In this document: positions 1-6,864 of the stretch, one piece after another
Layout of the letters: each line of letters begins with the position of its first letter
How positions within the stretch are numbered: position 1 is the stretch's first letter
IMG/VR virus record: IMGVR_UViG_3300022745_000116
Coordinates: 1-33,323 of that record
Direction: 5' to 3' (one strand)
Source: a virus
Length of the DNA stretch: 33,323 nucleotides
Notes under the pieces: generated by a model
Database searches by the model: none
The model's input: only the letters and a program-made list of their open reading frames with translations
What the model was told of the DNA's origin: nothing
Translations under genes and position numbers: made by a program

Positions 1-166
1 CTTCAAGCTCGTCTAAGTTCACCACGCGGTCAGTGAAACGTTTATCAAGGGCTTGGCCTACCACTTCCACAAGGTGAAAGGTTTGCAATTCCTGTGGGTA
101 TTTGGGCGCTTGTTTTGCACACCCTAGCAAACTAAGGCTTGCGACCAGCATTAAAATAATCTTCAT
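1..166 (-). CDS. Lipoprotein, possible outer-membrane spanin (partial)
   Basis: Read directly from the sequence: an ATG at 166 opens a minus-strand frame that stays open to the window edge (at least 55 residues), so the C-terminus is missing. The N-terminus is a lipoprotein signal: MK, a hydrophobic stretch, then the lipobox LLGC with Cys16 as the lipidation site. An AAAGGGG ribosome site lies 8 bases upstream. The gene starts 35 bases inside the end of the upstream gene (132-419), in a different frame. A membrane protein gene overlapped out of frame by a lipoprotein gene is the Rz/Rz1 spanin arrangement, which would fuse inner and outer membranes at lysis. That role is inferred: the mature part is not especially proline-rich, and it could be another phage lipoprotein. 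Confidence 0.6.
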   Translation of the reverse strand, partial: MKIILMLVASLSLLGCAKQAPKYPQELQTFHLVEVVGQALDKRFTDRVVNLDELE

Positions 167-419
167 AAGCTTTGCCCCTTTGTTCAGGTGTTGAGTTTGG
201 GTCATCAATGATTTTGTTGGCCGCTTCTTTTGCAGCACTTTGTTCTTTGGCTCTTGCATGGTCGTGAGCCCATTTCAACCAGTCTTCATAAAGTTGTTGC
301 CCGCCGTACCGCAAAGCCAAAGTGCCGACCCAACCCACAAATCCTGTAATGTTTAAGGCATTAAGGAAAAGGTTGATTAGAACGTTGACCAGAGCTTGAA
401 GCGCAGCGGGCATTTTCAT
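132..419 (-). CDS. Small membrane protein of the lysis-like cassette, possible i-spanin or holin
   Basis: A 95-residue protein with a hydrophobic N-terminal half (about residues 5-45, enough for one or two membrane segments) and a charged helical C-terminal half rich in Lys, Glu and Ala. AAAGG precedes the ATG, and the stop of the preceding gene is 2 bases away. It is followed by an overlapping lipoprotein gene, so it may be the inner-membrane partner of a spanin pair. The two adjacent hydrophobic stretches would also fit a holin. I recognise no family. Membrane association is visible; the lysis role is inferred from position after the tail genes. Confidence 0.65.
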   Translation of the reverse strand: MKMPAALQALVNVLINLFLNALNITGFVGWVGTLALRYGGQQLYEDWLKWAHDHARAKEQSAAKEAANKIIDDPNSTPEQRGKAYEDYFNAGRKP

Positions 420-421
420 AA

Positions 422-658
422 TTAAGCCTTTGGTGCTAGTTTAGCAATGAGTGCCAAAGCTGCATCGATAACGGCTTTGTCAATCGCTGCCCGTTGGCTT
501 TCAATCAAAGCGTCATCCCAAGCGCCTGGAATAACTTTTTCAATGGCGGTCAAAGCTGCATCAACAACTTTTTTGCCTTCTGATTGAACCAAAACCGTCG
601 CTTCTTGAACCGCGAAAGCTTTAGCTGCATCAACTAATTTTTGTTCCCATGGTTGCAT
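422..658 (-). CDS. Hypothetical alanine-rich helical small protein
   Basis: A 78-residue protein, predicted almost entirely helical, rich in Ala, Val, Ile and Lys with an amphipathic pattern, no clear membrane segment and no cysteine. A strong AAAGGGG site precedes the ATG by a short AT-rich spacer. It sits between two small membrane proteins in the lysis-like cassette and is probably co-transcribed with them. No family recognised. An amphipathic helical protein here could associate with the membrane or act as a holin regulator, but nothing in the sequence proves it. Confidence 0.6.
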   Translation of the reverse strand: MQPWEQKLVDAAKAFAVQEATVLVQSEGKKVVDAALTAIEKVIPGAWDDALIESQRAAIDKAVIDAALALIAKLAPKA

Positions 659-687
659 AAAATCCCCTTTACTTGTTAGCGTGATTG

Positions 688-948
688 CTAACCGTTAATT
701 CTGCCTTTTAGTTCGCCGATGGCAATTAAAATTTGGTTCATACTTTGCTGAAGCCCGTCGATTTTTTCCCAAATGGTTTTGTCTTTGTCATGGTTTTCTA
801 GCTTGTAGGTGTTGTGGTCTTGTTCTAAATATTTGACCTTGCTTTCAAGTCTTATGAACCAAGCCACAGCGGTGACAAACATTGAAAAAAGAACTAGGAC
901 ACCCGTCACCAATGACACCCAATTGTTTGCCATGTCTATTGCAACCAT
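688..948 (-). CDS. Holin-like small membrane protein with coiled coil
   Basis: An 86-residue protein with one clear transmembrane segment at about residues 10-32, followed by a charged heptad-like region (about 33-82) suggesting a cytoplasmic or periplasmic coiled coil. One membrane segment plus coiled coil, directly after the last fibre gene, resembles phage holins or haemolysin XhlA-type accessory proteins, although XhlA has its membrane segment at the C-terminus. The stop of the preceding gene abuts the start (TAAATG), implying translational coupling. Holin function is inferred; no endolysin is visible in the window. Confidence 0.65.
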   Translation of the reverse strand: MVAIDMANNWVSLVTGVLVLFSMFVTAVAWFIRLESKVKYLEQDHNTYKLENHDKDKTIWEKIDGLQQSMNQILIAIGELKGRING

Positions 949-3063
949 TTAGTTACCGACCCTTTTGATTGAGATAAATGAATCAATTGCTGCGGTGTAA
1001 ACCGAACCCGCATTTGTTTGTGAGTTGAAAACGTCAATCAAATCCCCAGCAAGTGCGGGCACGTCATGGCAAGTAAAATTTGTAAAAAAGTTTGTAACAC
1101 CAGCAACAGCCCAAGGCTGTGAGCGCACCACAGTGGCCGCATTTTTTCTTAGTGCAAATTGGTGTGCCCCTGCGCTAGCCCCCTGTTCAGCCACCTGAAA
1201 ACAAACGGCATAAGTGCCGGGGGTTGGGACCTTGAAGGCCCAAGAAGACCCTGTTGTCACCGCCGAGTGTGAGTCTTTTGTCTTGGTGTTAAATTGGATT
1301 GCCCCCGTTGCGGTAAGGGTTTGTCCTGCGCCATCTACAGTGTAGATAGCATTGACCGACTCTGTGGAAGCAACAACTGAAGGACCCGAAAGCCTAAAAA
1401 TTGAAAAGTTATTTTGTGAACCATCAGACACAGTAGAAAGTGAGCCACCAGAAGACTGGTTAACCATAACTCTAACGACATCACCCGCCACCAAATTTAA
1501 AATTTTTGACGTGGTTGTTGTGGTCACAATCGCCGATGAAGGCACACTATTTGAAATTGCCCGGTCTACGCTGTTGACTTGTATTTTAACAATTCGATTG
1601 CCCGTGGCATTTGCTGAAAAGCCGTTTTTGGCCTCAACATAATAAACCCCAGGGACCTGCACCACATAGGTGTTGCCAGAAATCCCACCCGCATTATCAA
1701 AAGCGACGGTGCCAAAAGTGGCCTGTGTGTCAGTGCCGCTTGTTACAAAGGCTTGGGCATTTCCCGAAACCACTTGTGCGGCAATCACTCTTGTATCGGT
1801 GTCGTTTGACATTTGAACATTTGACGACCAACCAGTGATTGGCACAATTGCATGAAAACTATAGCGTGTAGTCGCCGCACTAAGTGGCCCAAGGGCGCTT
1901 CCAATAAAGTTACCACCCGACGAGCTATAGAGGCAAAGCACAGCCGTCCCACAGGCATTTACGGTGCCGTCTATTTCTGTAGCACCTGAAAAGGCCGCAA
2001 AATACCCAAGGGATTGTGATTGTGCAATTGACGTGTTATCGACCTTTGTCGTGTCAATGGTGTACCCAGAAGGTAAAGCAAATTGATAAGTGCCGCTTCC
2101 CGCTGTGCCCGCTGCGGTCTGTTTAAATTCGTAGCGAAGCTCAATTGAGTCGCCAACCCTGCGCCAATACATTTTATCTTGGACAACCGTCCCTTTTGTC
2201 GGGTTTGTTGTTGTGCCCGTAATTGTGGCAACATAAGATTGCCAGTCAGTTACAACCGCCCCAGAAGGTGCCGTTTGTGGGCTAACCGAAAAGTCATCCC
2301 AGGTCATCGACACCGCACCAGCCGAAGCATTGATTGCCACAATGGCTAGGCGGTATTGGGTCGAGCTTGAAGTTGTTTGGAAGGTGCCAGTTACATAGCC
2401 CGTGCCACTTCCCTGGGTGATGCCATAAACACCAGAGGGCTGAATCCATGCACTTGCTGTGGTGTCGTAGATATAGACCGCAAAAGTGTTTGAGCTTGTG
2501 CCTGACAAATTTAAATTGGCAAGACCAGACACCACAGAATAATAGGCTTTGAAGGTTAAAACCTTTGCTTTGTCTGCGTTATCGATTGTAAACGGGCTTG
2601 AAATGAACCCTTGGCCCGCAGCCCATGCCGCACTTGAAGCCGTAGAAAGCGAATAAGTTTTTTGCAAAGGGCTCGAAGCCGTGGTTGCAAAAGTCGTGAC
2701 CGATGCCGCACCAGCCGTCACCGAACCTGTGGGAATAAGACTTGTCAGCGTAGTGTTAAATAGCGACCAGCCGGTTGTCGTATTGGTCTCAAAATCCCCG
2801 TTGCCGGTGTTGCCGTTGTAGTTTGAAAGGTAGTTTTTGCCGCCCGAGCTACCACCGATTTGGCCGGTTGTGATGGCGCTAGAAAGCTGTGAATTTATGC
2901 CATTGGCGGTGACATAAATTTTGGTGTCATTGATAAGCTGTGAAGCCGAACCGCCCGCTGCGGTCAGTTCAGAAAGTGACTTGACGTTTTCATTTTGGAT
3001 TTGCCCGGCACCAAGTGCTAGCTGTGTCCACAAGAAAAGCCCGGCTAATAAAATTCGCTTCAT
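949..3063 (-). CDS. Exported tail-fibre/adhesin-like protein with C1q-like domains
   Basis: 704 residues. It begins with a Sec signal peptide: MKR, a hydrophobic core to about residue 17, and a small-residue LALGAG cleavage region. After a Thr/Ser/Gly-rich stretch comes a jelly-roll carbohydrate-binding-like segment (about 93-265, starting with a GDFETN motif). Next is a phage fibre domain with the characteristic YWRRVGDSIELR motif (about 270-420). Two C1q/TNF-like beta domains follow (about 425-570 and 572-704), each with a PGxYxV strand and a later AGDxxxV strand. Four cysteines come in two close pairs. AGGGGGA precedes the start. Recognised as host- or surface-binding by domain type. A Sec signal on such a protein is unusual for a virion component: it may be exported rather than assembled in the cytoplasm. 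Confidence 0.75.
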   Translation of the reverse strand: MKRILLAGLFLWTQLALGAGQIQNENVKSLSELTAAGGSASQLINDTKIYVTANGINSQLSSAITTGQIGGSSGGKNYLSNYNGNTGNGDFETNTTTGWSLFNTTLTSLIPTGSVTAGAASVTTFATTASSPLQKTYSLSTASSAAWAAGQGFISSPFTIDNADKAKVLTFKAYYSVVSGLANLNLSGTSSNTFAVYIYDTTASAWIQPSGVYGITQGSGTGYVTGTFQTTSSSTQYRLAIVAINASAGAVSMTWDDFSVSPQTAPSGAVVTDWQSYVATITGTTTNPTKGTVVQDKMYWRRVGDSIELRYEFKQTAAGTAGSGTYQFALPSGYTIDTTKVDNTSIAQSQSLGYFAAFSGATEIDGTVNACGTAVLCLYSSSGGNFIGSALGPLSAATTRYSFHAIVPITGWSSNVQMSNDTDTRVIAAQVVSGNAQAFVTSGTDTQATFGTVAFDNAGGISGNTYVVQVPGVYYVEAKNGFSANATGNRIVKIQVNSVDRAISNSVPSSAIVTTTTTSKILNLVAGDVVRVMVNQSSGGSLSTVSDGSQNNFSIFRLSGPSVVASTESVNAIYTVDGAGQTLTATGAIQFNTKTKDSHSAVTTGSSWAFKVPTPGTYAVCFQVAEQGASAGAHQFALRKNAATVVRSQPWAVAGVTNFFTNFTCHDVPALAGDLIDVFNSQTNAGSVYTAAIDSFISIKRVGN

Positions 3064-3071
3064 AAATCCCC

Positions 3072-3446
3072 CTAAAATCTAGAATAACTGACCACAATGT
3101 CCGATGCGGTTGCGGGCGCATTGCCCGAGGTAAAGGTTATTGTTGACCCACTGATGGTGTAATGGGTTGTTTGTTTTTGCAATAAGCCGTTGACATAAAC
3201 TTCAACCGAAGCCGTTTGGGCTGGTGAAAAACTTAAAGTAAAAGAAAGATTTGTGCCGTTGACGGTGCCGGTCGGGACTTCCTGAACAAGTCCCGTTGAA
3301 ACCATGACCGGCCCGGTAATCGACGGCAAGCTATAGGTTTTGGAAGCATCCGAAGACCTGATGGTGTCGCCATCAATTGTTCTAGTCGCGGCCCCAAACG
3401 TTGGCACCACAAATAGTAGTGCCAAAAGGAAATTTAAAAAACGCAT
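3072..3446 (-). CDS. Small exported fibre-module protein
   Basis: 124 residues from the ATG at 3446. A longer TTG-started frame to 3458 exists, but GAGG six bases before the ATG favours the shorter form. A hydrophobic signal peptide (RFLNFLLALLFVV, then TFGA cleavage) precedes a mature protein of about 105 residues. The mature part has a short N-terminal motif (AATRTIDGDTI) resembling that of the next gene upstream, and a beta-rich module (GTVNGTNLSFTL to IVVSYSRF). That module also occurs inside the fibre protein at 4341-6080. No cysteine. Probably a surface-exposed beta-sandwich or adhesin-like module; exact role unknown. Confidence 0.7.
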   Translation of the reverse strand: MRFLNFLLALLFVVPTFGAATRTIDGDTIRSSDASKTYSLPSITGPVMVSTGLVQEVPTGTVNGTNLSFTLSFSPAQTASVEVYVNGLLQKQTTHYTISGSTITFTSGNAPATASDIVVSYSRF

Positions 3447-3470
3447 GACGAACCTCAAATCAGGTTAGGC

Positions 3471-4310
3471 TTATCGGCGGGCGATTTCATACCAAAGTGA
3501 CCCATTCCAAACGAGGGTCAAAGAAGAGTTTGTGCCACCCACCCAGGCACCATTCAAGGATAAGCCTGTGCCATCAGCCAATGTTACTGTGTTAGTTGCT
3601 GATGTTGAAACAAGAATAAGCTGTTGTCCAACGTTTGTGGCTGCGGCAATCTGCGGCGAAGCCGTAACGGTAACAGCACCACCGGACCCGGTGATAAATT
3701 GAATGTTGAAATAGTTTGTGCCTGAAAAGGTCACACCTGTTGCGGCTACAATGGCCGTTGGTGAAGCCTGTGAGCCGGTCACAGTAGGGATGCTAGAAGG
3801 TGCCGCTGCACTTGTCCAAGTTGAGCCGTTTGATGTCAGGATGTTGCCCGAAGTGCCTGGGGCCACAAGTGACACATTGGAAGTGCCCGCACCCACAAGG
3901 ACTGAACCCGAAGTCAACGTTGCCAAGCCCGTTCCACCGTTTGCCACTTTGACTTGGTTAACCAAGGAAGTGTCGGCTGAAATGCTGGTAATGTTGTTGG
4001 TTGTGCCTGAAATCGTTTTGTTGGTCAGGGTTGCGGTTGCCGCGTTTTTAGTGGCGTCAGAGGTATTGTCCACGGCTGATAAACCCACGTCAGACTTCGT
4101 GATGCCTGTGGGGGTTGAGATTGCCGGGCTGGTCAACGTCTTGTTGGTCAGCGTGCAAGTCTCATTTATCCCACAAAGTGTGCCCGTTACCGTTGGCAAT
4201 GTGATAGTGGCCGCACCGTTGGTGATAGCCGAACCATCAAGGACGCGGTTTGTTGCTGCGAAGGTCGTAGATGCAAAAAGCATCAGACCAAGAATTGCTA
4301 GTTTTTTCAT
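3471..4310 (-). CDS. Exported fibre-like protein with tail-fibre repeats
   Basis: 279 residues with a textbook Sec signal peptide (MKKLAILGLMLFASTTFA, cleavage after the final AxA-like TFA). The mature protein starts with a DG-motif module like that of the 3072-3446 protein. It continues with phage-fibre repeats (TLTNKTLTSP, GLSAVDNTSD) and ends in a beta domain finishing W-x-EI-x-RR. The same C-terminal domain closes the neighbouring fibre at 4341-6080. Two cysteines sit six residues apart early in the mature chain, suiting a disulfide. AAGGAG precedes the ATG. Fibre-like content is clear. Why it is exported is not, and it may be secreted or displayed rather than part of the virion. Confidence 0.75.
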   Translation of the reverse strand: MKKLAILGLMLFASTTFAATNRVLDGSAITNGAATITLPTVTGTLCGINETCTLTNKTLTSPAISTPTGITKSDVGLSAVDNTSDATKNAATATLTNKTISGTTNNITSISADTSLVNQVKVANGGTGLATLTSGSVLVGAGTSNVSLVAPGTSGNILTSNGSTWTSAAAPSSIPTVTGSQASPTAIVAATGVTFSGTNYFNIQFITGSGGAVTVTASPQIAAATNVGQQLILVSTSATNTVTLADGTGLSLNGAWVGGTNSSLTLVWNGSLWYEIARR

Positions 4311-4340
4311 TTTATTTACTCCTTGGCCTATGGCCTTTTG

Positions 4341-6080
4341 TTATCGTCTAGAAATTTCATTCCACAAAGCCCCATCCCAAATTAACCAAATGGAAGACTT
4401 TGCTTTCAAATCAACGGCACCATTTAAGTAAAGCCCGTTGCCGTCATTCAAGGTTATGTAATCAGTGTCGTCTTGTCCAATCAAGACCAGTTCATTCCCG
4501 ATTGCTGACCCGGCTGCAATTTGTGGGTTGGCCGTCACCGTTACATGGCCCCCCGTTGACTTTAAAAAGGCCACTTGGCGGGCATTACTTGTGGGGGTAA
4601 TGCCAGAAGTGCCGATGTTTAATGGCGCAGCCACGGTGCCTTGCGGGACCAAAGTGGGGGTTGGCGTTGGCGCTGGGGCCGTTGTGGCGTTGTAAACCAC
4701 AACCAGGCTTTGGGCCGTTGCGGGCTGAAAACCTGAACCAAACGTCAAAGTGGTGCCTGACACTGACCATTGGTTTGGTGGCTGGTGAACACCGGCAATA
4801 AACACACTCAAGCCCGCCGCACTGTCAGGGGCTTGGGAAAGTGTGAAGGTTTGGTTTACCCCATTTATGGTGCCGCTTGGCGTTTCTTGGAAAGGGTTAC
4901 CCCCACCTGCGCCGCCGCCACCAATAACCACATAACGTGAGCTTGAAACGTCAAACCACATTAAAGCCGCAGCGTTGTTTGGCAAACTCATGTCAAAGCC
5001 GCTAAAGGTAAAAATGCCGTTAGTGACGTTTGAATTTTTAAGGGTGATGGTTGCACCCGTTTTATTTAAAATTAAAAAGAACTGTTTAGTGGTTGAGCCT
5101 GTGATTGTAGCCACAGAAGCAAGCGAACTATTGCTTAATTTCACAACCGCTTTGGCCGGTGCAGGCATTGCCGCATTGGTCCCGGTGGTTGTTGAGTCGG
5201 TCACATCGTCGCCAATTAAGCGGCCAAGTGTAGCCAAGTCACCGTTGAAAGTTTTAGCACCACCAAAAATCTGCGAGCCGGTATTTACTAGACCACGCAA
5301 AGAAGCTGTGGCGTCCACAATATCTTGGGTGGCAAAAAAGCTCGGTAAATCTAGAACCGACTCACCAAGTGTTGGTCTATTTTCAGCGTCAAAAACTTCC
5401 CTGAATACCACCTTAATAGAACTTGCCGTCAGGTTGTAAGCCGTTTCGGTGCCGGAAATATTGACAAAGAAATTTAAAGTCCACACACCAGCGGCATAAG
5501 TCAGGCGGCCATAAACCCTGCGGCCCGAAGTGTCTTCAATGTAATCTAAAATGGTTGCGTCCAAAATCAGATTTCTATTGTCTGGGCTTGAGGTAATAAC
5601 CCCAGCCGAAGACGTTGAACCGCCCGCAACCTTTCCGCTCATTAAGCTTGTAACCACCTTTGTGGTGCCTGCGATTGAGCTAACGGTGATGCTTTGAAGA
5701 ACTGTAAAATATTTATTAAAATTTGCCAAAGTGTTGGCAGAAATCAAAGCACCGTCACCGGCTGCGCCTGTGTGAGCATGGCCTGTGGTCCCATTAAATT
5801 TTGCGTCGATTTTTCCCAGGGCTGTTTTATGGCTATCACCATTGGTTATAACAGTCTGTGACGCATAATTTTTCCTTGTAGCATCGTTGGTGCCACTCAT
5901 CCCAACGGCGTCGAAGGTCTCGTTCAAAGCTTGTTGGACGTTATCAACACTGGCCCCCGATTGGGACTGCGAATTTTGCAAGGCAAGAATTGCCACAGTG
6001 CTGGTATTTGGTGCCGTCCTAGATAGGAAAGCTGTATTGAACGTTGTTTGGTTTGCAATTTGGCCGTTAACTACCGACAT
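4341..6080 (-). CDS. Tail fibre / receptor-binding-type protein
   Basis: 579 residues, no signal peptide and no cysteine. The N-terminus (VNGQIANQTTFNTAFLSRT, then DNVQQALNETFDAVG) is typical of phage fibres that attach to the tail tip through their N-terminus. It is followed by a GHAHTGAAGDG collagen-like turn (about residue 145), central beta-rich domains, the module shared with 3072-3446 (about 400-470), a proline-threonine linker, and a C-terminal domain shared with 3471-4310 ending EISRR. GAGGG lies upstream of the ATG. It follows the tail-tip gene by 1 base. Likely recognises the host surface; assignment rests on domain style and position. Confidence 0.8.
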   Translation of the reverse strand: MSVVNGQIANQTTFNTAFLSRTAPNTSTVAILALQNSQSQSGASVDNVQQALNETFDAVGMSGTNDATRKNYASQTVITNGDSHKTALGKIDAKFNGTTGHAHTGAAGDGALISANTLANFNKYFTVLQSITVSSIAGTTKVVTSLMSGKVAGGSTSSAGVITSSPDNRNLILDATILDYIEDTSGRRVYGRLTYAAGVWTLNFFVNISGTETAYNLTASSIKVVFREVFDAENRPTLGESVLDLPSFFATQDIVDATASLRGLVNTGSQIFGGAKTFNGDLATLGRLIGDDVTDSTTTGTNAAMPAPAKAVVKLSNSSLASVATITGSTTKQFFLILNKTGATITLKNSNVTNGIFTFSGFDMSLPNNAAALMWFDVSSSRYVVIGGGGAGGGNPFQETPSGTINGVNQTFTLSQAPDSAAGLSVFIAGVHQPPNQWSVSGTTLTFGSGFQPATAQSLVVVYNATTAPAPTPTPTLVPQGTVAAPLNIGTSGITPTSNARQVAFLKSTGGHVTVTANPQIAAGSAIGNELVLIGQDDTDYITLNDGNGLYLNGAVDLKAKSSIWLIWDGALWNEISRR

Positions 6081-6081
6081 T

Positions 6082-6864
6082 TTATTGGCCCTCGGCTAGT
6101 CTAAAAATTAGTGGTTTTATTTCATAATAAAAAGGCAGATTTCTAGCGAAGGTCTCGACTAGCTCAAAGCCTGTGCCCGATTTATCTGTTGGTGTGCTTT
6201 CTAAAAGCAAAGGTTCAAACTCATCAGGACTTGAAACGTCTTCAATAAATTCAATGGGTGCTTTGGTGATGCAATATTCTAAGAAAGCCAAAGCATCTTC
6301 ATAGCCCGTCAGGTTTGTTTTAATTAGTGAGCCGGGGGGCTGGACAAGGTCATTGATAAAAAGAAGGTCGCATTTCATAAATCTTTCATCGCCAAATTTT
6401 TGCACGCTCACAAGGCCGCTTGCAGATTTTGAAACGGTTGAGTCTGAAGCCCTAAGATTTTGTTTTGTGGGCATATAATTTTGAAGGAAAAATTGCGGGT
6501 AATAAATGGACCCACTTCTTTCACCACCAATTATTGTGGTAATGCCCAGCGAATCAACAGAAGCAAAACCAAGAAGACTAAAAATAGAAGTTGATGCGTT
6601 TTCACCTGTTGCCCCCAAAGAGTCAAAAGACCCCGAACTTGTCAGGGTTATGATGCCGGTTTGATAGTCTACACTTAAAGAATAGTCATTGGACCCAACG
6701 CTGTTTAAAGCGTCGGCCACCACCTGCAAAAGTTTTGTGAGGGTGTAAGAACCCACAGGCACCACAGCATGGCGGGTGTTTGTGCCTTCCTTAAAATCAA
6801 TGTCGCGATTTGATATGTCCACAGTGTGGCCGTAACGAAAGGCTGAATAAACGCTTAAACTCAC
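6082..6864 (-). CDS. Tail-tip / distal-tail-like structural protein
   Basis: 260 residues, GTG start overlapping the tape-measure stop (GTGA), with a G-rich ribosome site upstream. The first half contains a beta domain with the signature VGSYTLTKLLQVVADALN, then a strand pattern ending in SLLGFA. Similar domains recur in phage and viral structural proteins, and one is present in the neck protein at 10859-11875. The second half is mixed alpha/beta without a recognised motif. Its place right after the tape measure is where Dit or other tail-tip proteins are encoded. Structural role is probable; Dit identity is not proven. Confidence 0.6.
   Translation of the reverse strand: MSLSVYSAFRYGHTVDISNRDIDFKEGTNTRHAVVPVGSYTLTKLLQVVADALNSVGSNDYSLSVDYQTGIITLTSSGSFDSLGATGENASTSIFSLLGFASVDSLGITTIIGGERSGSIYYPQFFLQNYMPTKQNLRASDSTVSKSASGLVSVQKFGDERFMKCDLLFINDLVQPPGSLIKTNLTGYEDALAFLEYCITKAPIEFIEDVSSPDEFEPLLLESTPTDKSGTGFELVETFARNLPFYYEIKPLIFRLAEGQ

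Noticed and set aside
3718-4431. Long plus-strand frame of 237 codons antisense to the fibre genes
   Set aside because: It lies fully opposite well-supported signal-peptide and fibre genes and has a Val/Pro/Ala-rich composition typical of an antisense shadow, with no ribosome site.
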